DNA of 64,000 nucleotides from Pilaira anomala (Eukaryota > Mucoromycota > Mucoromycetes > Mucorales > Mucoraceae): NCBI GenBank assembly GCA_025716855.1, contig JAIXMQ010000082.1:1-64000 (forward strand). The letters run 5' to 3'. The translations under genes and the position numbers were made by a program. Positions 1-11,050 of this stretch are shown piece by piece. Within the stretch, counting starts at the first letter, position 1. Each line of letters opens with the position of its first letter. Under the pieces are notes generated by a model that did not search any database, was not told where the DNA came from, and worked only from the letters and a program-made list of their open reading frames with translations.

Positions 1-671
1 ATTAGAAAGTCCCATCGGTAAAACATACCATTGAAATTTTCCATAGCGTGTATTGAAAGCTGTTTTTGGTTTATCAGAGTCCTTGATCTTGATTTGGTGA
101 TAGCCCGACTTCAAATCCAACGTACTGAACCAAGTTGCACCACGTAAACGATCTAAACACTCATCAATTCTTGGTAGCGGACTAGCATTCTTGATGGTGA
201 CTTTGTTAAGACCATAATAGTCAATACACATTCGCACTGTTCCATCCTTCTTCTTCACAAAAAGCACCGGAGTACCCCAAGGGAAAGAACTAGGTTCGAT
301 AAGTCCTAAAGCTAAAAGCTCTTTAAGCTGCCTTTGTAACTCATCCAGCTCACCTGGGCTCATTCTATATGCTTGACGATTAACAGGTTTAGAATTACCA
401 GTGTCAATAACATGTTCCACAGGTTGCATATCAGGTACACCACCCAGCTTGTCTTGAAAGACTGTAGGATACTGCTTGACTAATTCATCTTTCCAGTTAG
501 CATCAACAGTAACCTCGATACCATCTCCATTACAATTATCCTGTTTTAATTCATTTACGTATACTAAAAATGCTGTGGTACCTGTTTGCTTCATCATTCT
601 AGATACTTGTTTAGGTGATATTAAATAGTTAAGCTCGTCAGGACCATAATTACGGCTATCAGATATAAACC
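1..671 (-). pseudogene. Element A pol: reverse transcriptase, N-terminal part
   Basis: The minus-strand translation is open from 671 to the window edge. It reads like a Ty3-type RT amino end: a linker, then [21 protein letters not shown], then [21 protein letters not shown], then [14 protein letters not shown] and [10 protein letters not shown], which are RT blocks 1-4. The catalytic YxDD block lies outside the window. It has no start of its own: it continues the protease frame that the solo LTR interrupts, and removing the LTR plus one target copy (378 bases) keeps the frame. Called a pseudogene because of that insertion and the upstream frameshift. RT copies element RNA to DNA in the particle. 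Confidence 0.85.
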
Positions 672-1044
672 TGTGGTGATATAGAATAGATAATAGAAAT
701 AAAAGATATAAAAACTAGATAAGTAGTTTGAGACTGTTTACAAGTGTTTATTAAATGTAAAAAGTGTAGAATAAAAGTGAGAGAGATTGTATCTATTCTA
801 ATCTGAGAGGGTATTTATATTTCTTTATTTTACAGACTACTGAGTTACATATATAATATCATAATAGAGTTTATACTAGTATGTTATCTGTTTCTACATT
901 TCATACTAATTTAGTGTGTGAATCAACATCTTTATCTTTTATATGTTTTTATGATTCAATAATAAACTTCCTATTTTATTAGATATTTAATCCTAGTATC
1001 TGGATGTAACCTTACTGCTTTATTTACTATGCTAGATCACCACA
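672..1044. repeat. Solo LTR inserted in element A pol
   Basis: A 373-bp A+T-rich unit starts TGTGGTGATATAG and ends CTAGATCACCACA, so it begins with TG, ends with CA and has near-perfect 13-bp inverted ends. It is flanked by AAACC on both sides (667-671 and 1045-1049), a perfect 5-bp target duplication typical of Ty1/copia and Ty3/gypsy integrases. No coding sequence is present, so it is most simply a solo LTR left by LTR-LTR recombination. Orientation cannot be set. A short MITE with 5-bp target sites is the alternative. Its end sequence differs from LTRs A, B and C. Confidence 0.8.
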
Positions 1045-1980
1045 AAACCTTTCTACAGGAGCTGGTACTATTTTAAATGTATTGTTATCAATACGAGTAG
1101 GGTCTTGGATAAACCATGTATTTGTTGTCGACTGAGCATATGGATTATGTTTTTGCAGCCACGAGAGTCCTAAAATAAGATCAAATTTCATACTAAAAAG
1201 AAATGCCTTCACTTTATTTTGATACCCTTGAAGATTAAGATCAAAGTCCACAGTTTCAGTTATTTTATCAACAGAGCCACCAGCCGTTTTAACTTCTCTA
1301 TTTACACTTGTTCGTGCCCCAAAAATTTGATCAGCTAGCTCTGGTTTGATATAACATTCACTAGCACCACTGTCAAACATCACATTAATACTGATATCTT
1401 CACCGCTTGCAGCACGTACTACAGCTTGATACAACGGTAGCTCAGATGACGTGGCAGTGGATAATGTTTGTCTGTAATGAAGAATATCCTTAGTCACCCG
1501 TGTACTTATTGAGTCAGCATGCTTATCAATAACATTAGAAGATGCAGTAGAACTATTAGACGAATAGTGGGAAACATTATTCATTTTATTACTTTGATTA
1601 TTATTATCAAGTACTTGGTTTCCATTTTCATTATTATCAAGACCAGTAGCAGTAGTAATAGTATTAAGAGTACCACGATTATTATTATTGCTGTTACGAG
1701 CAACACCTCTTCTATTACCTTGTCGCTGTTGATCAATGTTACGAATTGTCTGTAAACGTTCAGGACAAGATCTCTTAAAATGACCATTTTGACCACAGAA
1801 ATGACACTTGAAGTTGTTATTATTACCAGCAGGACGACGAGGACTATTACTACCATTATTAGGAGCAAAAGAGTTATTACCACCACAATTATAGTTGTTA
1901 TATCGACCACCCCTAGTTTCAATAGCATCCAAATCCATAGGATCGTTAACCATATGATTATGTATTAGAAGAACCACCAC
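1045..1980 (-). pseudogene. Element A zinc knuckle plus retropepsin-like protease
   Basis: Minus-strand reading frame with a CCHC zinc knuckle (CHFCGQNGHFKRSC), a long Asn/Ser-rich low-complexity linker, and a retropepsin domain with the active-site motif FDSGASECY followed by LILGLSWL. The knuckle normally ends Gag, so here the Gag tail and the Pol start share one frame. The frame is offset by +1 from the gag frame ending at 1958; element C has the equivalent linker (DPMDLD) inside one continuous gag, so the offset in A is probably a one-base mutation rather than programmed frameshifting. The frame originally continued into RT (1-671); the solo LTR at 672-1044 now supplies a stop at 1027-1029. 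Confidence 0.8.
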
Positions 1981-2629
1981 TATTTGAGCGAGAATTCATA
2001 GCTATAGCTGAAGCATAAGGTCTTGTAGCTTCAAAGTTTAAAGCCTGATGATAACACTTATCAAGAGTACGAGAAGAAATGGGGATATCACGAAGTTGTG
2101 CTTGAAGTTCAGCATGAGCTAAACCTTTTCTAAACACATGACACTTCTCCTGTTCAGTCATATCTGGAATAAGAAGAATGATATCCATAAATTGGTCTAC
2201 ATATTCACGAATAGAAGTAGTTTGCTTTAGATTATCAAGTGCATCACGCGCATCATCTTCAGCATTAGTTGGACGAAATTGACTAGTAATTGATTCCTTC
2301 AATGTTGTCCAAGCGGTAGGAAACTTATCAGGGTAATCCTTTTCCAAAGATCTCAACCAGGTATCAGCACGACCTTCAATAAGTGTGAGAGCGTACATAT
2401 AGGTTTTACAGTCATCCCATCCACGAAAAGATTTGCATCTATCGATAGCACTAATCCATCCATCAATCTTTTTAATATCACGATCACCTGTGAATGGAGT
2501 GGGATGACGTAGAGGTACTGAAGAAGTATTATCGCCACTTCTTTGATCCACAGCCTCCGTAAATTGAGTAATAAGTGTAACTATTATGTCATAGGGACTA
2601 CCAGCAGATTGTTGTTGTTGATCTTCCAT
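1958..2629 (-). pseudogene. Element A gag (capsid region)
   Basis: A 223-residue retrotransposon Gag with the Ty3/gypsy capsid pattern: GDRDIKKIDGWISAIDRC, then YALTLIEGRADTWLRSL, then a SQFRP block and LDNLKQTTSIREYVDQFMDI. The start chosen is the ATG at 2629, directly after the tandem-repeat leader. The frame closes at 1958 before the zinc knuckle, which continues in the +1 frame, so the protein lacks its RNA-binding end unless frame is changed. Gag forms the particle that packages element RNA. It is clearly related to gag of element C (shared DPMDLD region and knuckle spacing). Confidence 0.8.
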
Positions 2630-2635
2630 ATTATA

Positions 2636-2860
2636 CCAGTTAAAATAAAGTTATTCCAGTTACAATAAGTTAATTCCAGTTACAATAAGTTAATTCCAGT
2701 TACAATAAGTTAATTCCAGTTACAATAAGTTAATTCCAGTTACAATGAGTTAATTCCAGTTACAATGAGTTAATTCCAGTTACAATGAGTTAATTCCAGT
2801 TACAATGAGTTAATTCCAGTTACAATGAGTTAATTCCAGTTACAAAGAGTTAATTCCAGT
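2636..2860 (-). repeat. 20-bp tandem repeats in element A leader
   Basis: About eleven head-to-tail copies of a 20-bp unit (TAATTCCAGTTACAATRAGT on the plus strand) lie between the gag start and the primer binding site. The copies form two sub-blocks that differ at one base (AATAAGT then AATGAGT), which suggests expansion by slippage or unequal exchange. They occupy the untranslated leader of the element RNA. No function is evident. Confidence 0.9.
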
Positions 2861-3025
2861 TTTCCACCCCCCCCTTTTTTTTTGGTTCAAATATAACACG
2901 CTCTAGTAGACCCTTGTAAAAAAATAGACGCGTCACTATTTTTTTTTTTTTTTTTTTTTGAAAAAAAAATTTCCCTGTTTTAGAACGAGTTAAGTTGTTA
3001 AAATATCTTGAAAAATAAATTATGT

Positions 3026-3038
3026 CCTGGTGCTACCA
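3026..3038 (-). promoter_or_regulatory. Primer binding site, element A
   Basis: The minus strand reads TGGTAGCACCAGG two bases inside the LTR end. It begins TGG, as a tRNA-CCA complement must, and resembles the initiator-tRNA-Met primer site of yeast Ty1/Ty3 (TGGTAGCGCC) with one change. The same first 12 bases recur at the same distance in element C. The host initiator tRNA is not in this window, so the primer is inferred. Confidence 0.65.
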
Positions 3039-3040
3039 GA

Positions 3041-3327
3041 TGTCACGCACTTTCTTATTTATTTAGTGATTCTAAGCTACGAATTCAATAGTTACTTCCT
3101 AATGACTTGAAGCAAATGGGAATTCAAATGTTTTAAGAAAAGCAGAAAAAGAATCGTTTTTATTATTTATGCTGCGGTACTATATTTATACTAAAATTAA
3201 TTAAACTCCAGACAAGCAATTTATTCTGTGTTTCTTCCGGGCCGGAACTCTGGGCTTGAATGTCTTCTTCTTGTTCTTGTTCCAGTTAACCACGCAAGAC
3301 AGTATTCCTTCTAGTATTGGGCTGACA
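3041..3327 (-). repeat. LTR of element A (5' LTR)
   Basis: A 287-bp unit that begins TGTCAC and ends CTGACA on the plus strand, giving TGTCAGCC...GTGACA on the minus strand. It is bounded inside by the primer site and outside by AGAA plus the start of LTR B at 3332. Only one copy is in the window, so the outer boundary rests on the TG/CA ends, on the shared TGTCAGCC start with LTR C, and on the abutting LTR B. Confidence 0.7.
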
Positions 3328-3331
3328 AGAA

Positions 3332-4477
3332 TGTAATGTAAGTATTTGACTTATTGATTATTTCTTGGGTTAGATAGAAAAATGTGTTTTCAAACAGTAA
3401 AAATGTATTGCAGAGAAGAGAGAAGCAGACTATAGCACCAAGCAAATAAATAGTACTGTTAATAACTCTTAACATACGATCCATTATACAATAATTAACC
3501 TACGTTATTGAAACTAATAATAAATATATATATCACAGAGAATAGATATTAAACGTTTATAGCACTGAGCACCAAGCAGATCGATTTAAAGAGTAAGAAT
3601 AGGATAAGTTTATTTAAAATATGAAAAAGATGTCTCTTATATACTAAGAAAAATATCAAGAAACGGAAATACTAAACGGGATCATTTTCTTCGATCAACT
3701 TCTTTTCAATTGACATTTTACCAGATGTTGGTAACTGCAATATAAATACTATAGTAAATAAAATAAAATAAAAACTTGAAACTGCAATATTTTTGATTTG
3801 TCAAATGGCGTAAAAATATCTTGAATATAAAAATAACAATGCGATTTTACACTTGAAGTAAATTAAAAGTTGAAACGTCAAAACCAGAAAAAAGACTTGA
3901 TTTAGCAACACCGAAAAATAAAAGACGATAAGGTGAGGTGACACTTGAGAAAATAGGAGAACCAGAGAGCAATTTGAGGCAAAGTAAAGTGATAACAAAT
4001 AAAGAAAAATAGAGAAAATAGTAAAATAAACAAAAGATAATAATAAAAAAAAGAAAGGAATAAAAATAACAAAGAGTGAAAATAAGAAAATAAAATAAAC
4101 AATAAACAGAAAATAAAATGAAATAAGCAGAAAAATAAAACAATCGACAAAATAAAGTTGACACTTGATATAGATTTTTGTGACCAGAATAAGTGGAGAG
4201 AGATTTGGCACGACCAGCGTAATTAACAATAAACAATTAAAATATATCTTGAGTAAAAGCAGCAAAATAGATATTGAGAGACTACTTTTTGACAGGAAGA
4301 TACTACTAATGAGAACTGTGAAGAAAAACCAAAAGAATAAGCCTAATCAAGATGTTTAGAGCCAAAAAGAGCACAACTAAAAGAAAAGAGTCAAACCCAA
4401 GAATATTCACGTGAATGTCACGTGTTCTCAAAAATATTATTTTAAATGTCCGGCGAAAAACACGTGCTCATTTGACA
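3332..4477 (-). repeat. 3' LTR of element B
   Basis: 1146-bp direct copy of 11,051-12,196. It starts TGTAAT and ends TTTGACA on the plus strand (minus strand TGTCAAATG...ACATTACA). Minus-strand Pyr-rich low-complexity frames here are artefacts of A-rich LTR sequence, not genes. Just inside the element the minus strand is purine-rich (GGGTGGGGTGTAGA, 4478-4491), a plausible polypurine tract for plus-strand priming. Confidence 0.9.
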
Positions 4478-4521
4478 TCTACACCCCACCCAGACAGACA
4501 TTACATAAATTGCTTAGCGGA

Positions 4522-5811
4522 TCAACTTTGAAATATGGCCATGGCTCTTTCCACCTGTACATCGGGTATCATACGTTTACTTTCTCTAAAAGGGACAAGA
4601 ATATCACCATGCACTGCTTCTTTTAACCTTATTGAATGAGGGCCGACGAGGTAGTAAGTGTTGGTGGCTTCATTTACTTTTACAATTCCTAAAGGTCCAA
4701 TGAACTTGTCTGCGAACTTATCACTAGGATAATGATCTTTCATTAATACTTTTTCACCAACCTTGAACGCAATACGGGGAACTACTGTCTTATCATACAA
4801 GATCTTTCTGGCTTTTTTCTTCTCTTCAGCATTGAACTTAGCAGCAGCACGAACTTCAACCAACCAATTTTCAATTTCTTTAGCCCGTCTAGCTATTTCT
4901 TCTTCTACCTTACCAACAACGTAATCATATTTTGGAGGTACCCAAGTGGAAGGTGTACGCCTTTCATAGCCGTATAAGAGCATGCTTGGAGTATAACCTG
5001 TAGCTTCGTTTTTCATTGTTCTGATCGCCATTAGAGCTGGCTGTATATACACGTCCCAAGGCTTTGCATTTTCTCTCTTCTCAATTTAGCCATAGTTTGA
5101 ATTAGAGTATTGTTCAATCTTTCCACTGACCATTACTTTGCGGCTTCTACTAATACTGAACGATGATTGCATTCAATGTTCTTTAGGTAAGTTTGTACAT
5201 ATTCGGCCATATAATTAGCACCACAATCAGTGATCAGATGGACTGGGAGCACCGTAGACAGCAACGATTTCGTCTTGAATGAATTTGGCCGTAATTTCAG
5301 CAGTTATTTCTTTGACAGCAAGAGCAATTGGCCACTTCGTGAGATAACTACCGCTACGATCATATACTTATTACCAGAAGGTGTTTCGTCTAATGGACCA
5401 AGTAGAACGGTCTTGAAGGTGTAGGAACAATATACCCGGGAGTAATTCTATTGTTTTGGATCTTTTGCCTAGCTTGACAGGTAATACACTCACTAATCAC
5501 TCTTTTACTCGCTTGTGCAGTCCTTTACCTAGAAATTGGAGATGTACCTTACTCCATGTATTGTTTTCACCAAGATGTCCTTCGTTATGTACTTTGATGA
5601 TAGCAGCATCCATAGTACCTTCATGCAACAGTTGACGACCATAATAAGCACATTCGTCTTCACCCCACCTTATTTCGAATAATTGACCCTTAGAAGCGAG
5701 AAATTTCTTAGCTTTTCCGCGGATAGTAGCTTTCAAGCTTTCAGTAGCATCTCTTGGGTACGATTTACTCACCACGTAATTGTATAAAGCGATGTAAGTA
5801 GGGAAATCCAT
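4522..5811 (-). pseudogene. Element B integrase (broken)
   Basis: Integrase in pieces on the minus strand. The zinc domain (5811 to ~5450) has HNEGHLG followed by ECITCQARQK, the H2C2 pattern; the start taken is the ATG at 5811. The core is recognisable across frame breaks (GPLDETPSGNKYM, ITDCGANYM, then SVERLNNTLIQT), consistent with a D,D,E core. The C-terminal part (5052-4522) contains ATGYTPSMLLYGYERRTP and a GPLGIVKV-type GPY/F fold. At least two frameshifts or stops lie between 5497 and 5052. Integrase would insert element cDNA; this copy cannot make it intact. Confidence 0.8.
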
Positions 5812-6950
5812 TTGAATTATAAGAAATATTTTTTTTTCTTTATAGTAAGACTTGCAACATTGGATTTGACTACGACTATTTATATAAATTGAGCAGTAGA
5901 GATTTTTTGAAACTTGTGACCTAGCAACCTTTCAGCGTAACATTGATTGACGATAGAGTTGGTACGTCTAAACAAACTTAGAGTTCATACGATACTTGAT
6001 GCACCATCATGTAACATATACAAATAAGACCGGAATACTAGAATCGGATATTCTATAACTAGAACTGCATATTACTTGCACCATCACTATATTCGTATAC
6101 GTTCTTCTTTTTAGCAACAAAATAGATTTCAGACTTCATAACCTAAGATAACAGAATCTTCGATCCACCTTAATTTCTTCACACACCGGAAGCACAACAA
6201 ATTTTTTTTTTTTTTTTTTGCAATTTCAGTTTCCGCACCTAGTGGATTGAAATAAAACAAGATCATGACACGACTTGTTGGAAACCTTTAAAATAGCAAT
6301 AATGACTTGGTAGAGACCTTTTACCATCATTCGAAAGAGCTTTTTCTTCTACAGCAGGACCTACTATTCAATTGAAAATAGCTTGCGAATTGACAAGATA
6401 CAGTGCTTGACTTTCACACACCTTTTTCCATTTTTAGACATAAAATAAAATAAAACTAAAATTTTAATTTCTTGTAATCACCAATTTCTTTGACAGATAG
6501 ACAGACACTTCAAAGTAAGCTTGATATTGATCGATTTGACTTGAGTTAACTTCTTGAAATTAGTTGATATCACAGAGAACAACCTAATTTACATACGCAC
6601 ATAGCAGAGAAACAACACACGATAAAGACCAATTATTACAGCAATCAAGACATAATTTTTTTTTTTATTTAATAAGAAAAATAAAATCAAATAGCAATCT
6701 TAAGCACAGCACTAAACCCACAGAGCAATTTAATAGAGTTTTCTTTCTTCATACCAGTGACCATACAAAGAAATCAGTTTAAATAGAGACCATTAAACCT
6801 TGATAGTTTACCGCCAGTTCCGGGCAAGTTTCTTGATAACATACACACCAAAAACAAAAGAAACCAAAAAGACACACACCAAAATACTTCACACCCGTTG
6901 ATAGTTTTCTGTCATCCCGGACACTTCTTTTTCATATATCTAGCCACTAG
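5812..6950. other. Non-coding spacer inside element B pol
   Basis: About 1.1 kb between the RNase H remnant and the integrase start without a convincing reading frame on either strand. It is A+T-rich with short A or T runs. The integrase frame downstream begins with its own ATG, so the spacer may be a lineage feature or an old insertion; no terminal repeats or target duplication were seen at its borders. Confidence 0.5.
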
Positions 6951-9869
6951 CTGATACTTCATCATTAGCTTTCAACTAATTAACTTCTTTGGCATGTATA
7001 CGAGAAAGACTATCACTAGGTATATGAGCACCAGGTTTGTATCTAAATACAAACGAAATCCCATCAAAGCAGCTGCCCACCTATTAATTTGGATTGGACT
7101 GACATTGTTCAAAATGTACTTAACTGGCATGATCACTCACCAAACAATTCACGACCTGCAAGATAGTGTCTAAAGTATTTTACACCCCAAACAAGAGCCA
7201 TGGCTTCACCTTCAGTGCACCTAAAGACCTTTCGTATTTGATCTCATGGATCTGGAAGCATAGGCTATCACGGTTTCATCTTTTCAGTACCATCGGGACT
7301 TTGACTTAGTATACAACCGATACCCTGGATGGAGCACAGTCAGTAGTTAACCTTTGTACTTGATAGGGGATGGATGAGCTAAAATAGGGAGCAGAAGTAG
7401 CTACCTTTCAAATATTAAAGGCAACTTGACATCGGAGCCAAACGTACTTGACCGTTTTCTTCAAAAGATTAGTCAAAGGACCAGCAGTTTCAGCAAAGGC
7501 CGGTATGAACTTTCTATAAAAGTTTACAGTACCCAAGAAACTCTTTAATTCACTACAGTTTTCTGGAGGTCTCATTTCTTCTATCTTCTTTACGTTACTA
7601 CCAGTTGGTTTCACACCTTCAGCACAAATACGATGACCCAAGTAGGTGATTTCAGTTTGAAATATTTCAGCTTTCGCCCATTTCAATTTTAAGTTAGCTT
7701 CAGCGAGTAAACCAAATAACAAATTCAACGCATAAGCATGTGCTTCCACCGTATCAGTACCAATGATCACATCATCCACAAATAAATGAAAATACGTGCC
7801 AATATACGGACCTAGTATATTCATAAGAGTACGATTAAAGAAACCTGGGCTTAAAGAGAGACCGAACGGGATACGATTATGTTCAAACGTTCCATATTTG
7901 CAGATGAACCCTGTGTATTGTTTAGATTCTTCACTGAGAGCCACTTGCCCAAATCCATTTGCTAGATCTAACACCGTAAAGAATTTCTTACCATGAAACG
8001 AAGTAACCACATCAAAGACATTTGGCATGGGGAAATCTTCTACCACGATATTTCGATTAATACCTCTGAGATCATAGATAAGCCTGAGACCACCGTAGCA
8101 CGTCTATAAAAAAGATGCCGCTAACCCAAACACCCTTACTAGGTCGTATCAAACCTAATTTCAGCATAGAATCTAATTCTTTCTTCAAATATTCATCCTC
8201 TTCCCAAGACATTTGATAAGCTCTACTCTTGACTGGTTTTGCACCTGGTTTCAACTGGATAGTCAATTCCACATCTTTAACGAGCCCAGGACCACCAAAT
8301 TCGGCGAAACAAAGTTTATTAGCCTTAATAACCTCGCCAATTGCAGAAGGTAATTCATCAGTAATCTTATCAAACGCCAATTCATGATCTTCTAAGTCAC
8401 CACATGTAGTAACACCTGTTTCTGGATTCAAAGCATACTTAAACTCAGTTTGATCAGGTAAAGCTTCGTCAATGTAACTCTTGAGGTTATCAGGGGGATA
8501 TGAGGTAACCAAATTTTCAACTTCACCATACTTCTCGTCACCAGGTAAATTACAATACCATTATGATATTTAGTGCCTTCACCAGATACTAGAGGCTCCA
8601 CCAAATAATCATACCCATTAGGTTTGGAACCATCCCACATAAGCGCAACTGAATAAACTTCAGCACCAGCAGTACCAATTATACTATGAGTAGCCTTTTT
8701 AGAGCTGTAAGCTTGTACCATGATGGATCTCGTACCATTCTTTACTGGGATTTCCACCATATTTTCCTTCGCATGTATGATGATACCATATTGTTTCAAA
8801 AATGTCATACCTAATAAAAGGAGGGTTCACCTGCAGCATTGGAATAGTTATCTTCCTTGATCACCATGTGTTCTACACGTAAACGACCACCAATACGGAT
8901 TGGAACTGACACCGTTACTTCACATTGATTGCGTTTTCTATTTTCCTTTGTAGTTTCAATAGTCTTGATACTAACAGAATCACCAGAGCCTATCAAGTTT
9001 AATTTTTCAGCAAAAGAACGATTAATGACACTAAGGGCGGAACCACTATCAAGAATGATACGGGCAGGTTGGTCTTTGACCATTCCAAGAACAGCTAAAG
9101 GAGTCGAGGTTTCTAACAACACCTTTTCATAAGGATAATCATATACAGTATCATTATCACTTTCTTCTTCCGTAGACATATCATCATAAGATTCGTAACC
9201 TGACGTAGAATCACCACTAGAATTACCAGCACTCGATGACACCGAAGTATCACTATCATCATCACTTTCATTTTGAACAAGATTCACAGCCGTAGATACA
9301 GGTGGTAGAGGTATATTAATTGGAGCCTTAGCTTTACCCTTTCGCGGTTTACGGCCACCTAGATATCGTAGCCCATCTTTCAAGTCCTTTTGTACTTGTT
9401 TATCTAGTACTACCCATTCTTTTAAAGATAAAGGTGCTTGACTTTCACCCAGACGATCCCAGATACCCTTAGTAGTGGTAGTAACCTTAAGTCTTCTTGG
9501 AGGTGCTCTCACACGCCTAGGTTTATCACCCATAATAGCAGCAGTGGATACATTTCCATCTAACGTACGAGGTACTTCATTCATAACTTGATCAATAATA
9601 ATAGGAGCTGAACTTGATGCGACTGTACGAGGAGTCGGTTTAATGCGAGGCTTCTTAGTCACCTTTCCTTTGCTAATGGAATTACTAGAACCAGAGTTAA
9701 CACTTCCAACTTCTTCCACTACTCGTTTAGTAGTATATATTTCAGCTTCTACCAAATTCACTTCTTGATCACCATTACTAACACCACGCCTATCATCATT
9801 GTTGTTGTCCTTAATTTGATTGCGGACATTATTAGGTGGACTACCTAATAACGTCCTTGGGCTTTTCCC
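6951..9869 (-). pseudogene. Element B protease, RT and RNase H (broken pol)
   Basis: Minus-strand pol entered from gag by a -1 shift. From 9869 to 8811 there is an acidic, Ser-rich linker and a retropepsin site (IILDSGSALSVI). A one-base frame change near 8815 leads to 8808-8428, another near 8540 to 8512-8072 (RT start with SRAYQMSWEEDEYLKKEL), and another near 8060 to 8046-7408 (RT palm: FTVLDLANGFGQVAL, FVDDVIIGTD, LGTVNFYRKFIPAFAE). RNase H traces follow in broken frames to about 6950. The RT active site reads FVDD where YVDD or YLDD is usual; whether this is ancestral or decay is unclear. Confidence 0.8.
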
Positions 9870-10912
9870 ATACCATTTGAAGTAGAAGTAGCATCCTCAC
9901 CAAGCGGTATAGCATTTACCCCCGTAGCAGGCGTTCTTTCTTGTTCTTGTTGAGTGACACTACCATAATTCGGCTGTACTCTACGAGGAATACGAGGCTT
10001 AGAACAATACGTAGCAATATGACCCACTTCTTGGCAGTTATAACACTTTCTTTCATTGTTGGTGACAGGAGGATTGGCAATTCTAACTTGTTGATGAGTA
10101 CCATGGACATAATTACCACTATTGTTAGACGTATTTAAAGACAGTTGCAAAGCTTCAAATCCTTGACAAAGTCGGTCCACCGTAGAAGCTAACGAGTTCA
10201 AAGATGAATTATTACTAGAGTCACCACTATGATCACCATTATCAGGGGAAGAAAAACTATAAGTAAGTTCAGCAGGTACCCTAACTGAGTTGGACGCCTT
10301 AGCTTGTACCATGTTGATACCACTACCGTACTTATTTTCATTCATTTCAATTCTCTTGGCAGACGCAGTAACTTCCTCCCAATTATTTAACAGAGAGTTG
10401 ACATCAGAAACACGTAAAGCGATAGGTTTATGGATAGCACGCATGAAGTATCTAATCTTGGTTGGATCACTTACACTCAATAGAGTGGATAATTCCATGA
10501 CACGGAATTTTACATCATCAACTGTTTGATTAGCATCTTGTCTCAAGTTTTCAAGCTCTTCCCACCAGGCGTCCTTTTGAGCTTCAGAGGCAAATTGAAC
10601 CGTAAATTGTTTAACGAAGTCATCCCAACTTTTAATTTTTGGTTCAATAATATTCCACCAAATAGCAGCAGGCCCAGCAAAATAAGATGCCAGAACAATA
10701 ACCATTTCTTCATCGGAGAAACTCATACCTTTATAAATGCGTTCCATAGCGTTCAACCACACCATAGGATTAGCTGAGTCTTTTTTTTCACCACGGAAAA
10801 TAGAAGGTTTAGCTAAGAATTTACTTATACGACCAGCAGAGGCAGCATTCATTGAATTACGAGGTTCTTGATTAGTGTTAACAGATACACTAGGCTGAGG
10901 AGTTGTAGGCAT
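9845..10912 (-). CDS. Element B Gag
   Basis: Intact 355-residue Gag. The start is the ATG at 10,912 (MPTTPQPSV); the open frame extends further upstream but into the LTR, so the upstream part is discarded. It has a capsid-like region (FRGEKKDSANPMVWLNAMER, YFAGPAAIWWNIIEP, FTVQFASEAQKDAWWEEL) and near the C-terminus one CCHC knuckle (CYNCQEVGHIATYC). It ends 15 bases after a GGGAAAA slip site that would feed ribosomes into pol. It forms the particle shell and packages RNA. Although pol of this copy is broken, gag shows no visible break. Confidence 0.85.
   Translation of the reverse strand: MPTTPQPSVSVNTNQEPRNSMNAASAGRISKFLAKPSIFRGEKKDSANPMVWLNAMERIYKGMSFSDEEMVIVLASYFAGPAAIWWNIIEPKIKSWDDFVKQFTVQFASEAQKDAWWEELENLRQDANQTVDDVKFRVMELSTLLSVSDPTKIRYFMRAIHKPIALRVSDVNSLLNNWEEVTASAKRIEMNENKYGSGINMVQAKASNSVRVPAELTYSFSSPDNGDHSGDSSNNSSLNSLASTVDRLCQGFEALQLSLNTSNNSGNYVHGTHQQVRIANPPVTNNERKCYNCQEVGHIATYCSKPRIPRRVQPNYGSVTQQEQERTPATGVNAIPLGEDATSTSNGMGKAQGRY
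9863..9869 (-). promoter_or_regulatory. -1 ribosomal frameshift heptamer, element B
   Basis: The minus strand reads GGGAAAA, phased G GGA AAA in the gag frame, an X XXY YYZ slippery heptamer. It lies 15 bases before the gag stop (9847-9845). The pol frame is open across the overlap in the -1 frame. A downstream pseudoknot or hairpin was not tested. Confidence 0.65.
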
Positions 10913-11050
10913 GTTACTTGAAAAATAGTTTTTTGAATTGATTAATATACTTGGATTAACACAACAGAAAAAGACACCAGACACAGAAAAAAGAAATAAC
11001 AATAGGTAAAGATTGCAAAAGTTTGAAAAATCACGGCGTGGTCTCCAAAA

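Larger units (their letters stand above)
1..3327 (-). mobile_element. Ty3/gypsy element A (5' part; 3' end outside window)
   Basis: Minus-strand LTR retrotransposon. Reading along the minus strand it shows the 5' LTR (3327-3041), a primer binding site two bases inside the LTR, a leader with 20-bp tandem repeats, gag, zinc knuckle plus aspartic protease, and reverse transcriptase running off the left edge. Its LTR starts TGTCAGCC on the minus strand, as the LTR of element C does, so A and C are probably related. The coding part is split by a frameshift near 1965 and by an inserted solo LTR at 672-1044, so this copy looks inactive. Confidence 0.85.

Noticed and set aside
1027..1044. The stop at the end of the element A protease frame as a natural gene end
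   Set aside because: The stop lies within the inserted solo LTR; the host frame continues beyond it.
2636..2860. Possible CRISPR array (regular 20-bp units)
   Set aside because: Units are directly adjacent with no spacers, in a retrotransposon leader of a eukaryote.
3801..4265. 154-residue Leu/Phe/Ile-rich minus-strand reading frame (and its twin at 11,518-11,955)
   Set aside because: Both lie inside the element B LTRs in A-rich sequence; the composition is a low-complexity artefact, not a membrane protein.
11031..11050. tRNA identity for the element B primer site
   Set aside because: TGGAGACCACGCC starts correctly with TGG but I could not match it confidently to any tRNA 3' end.
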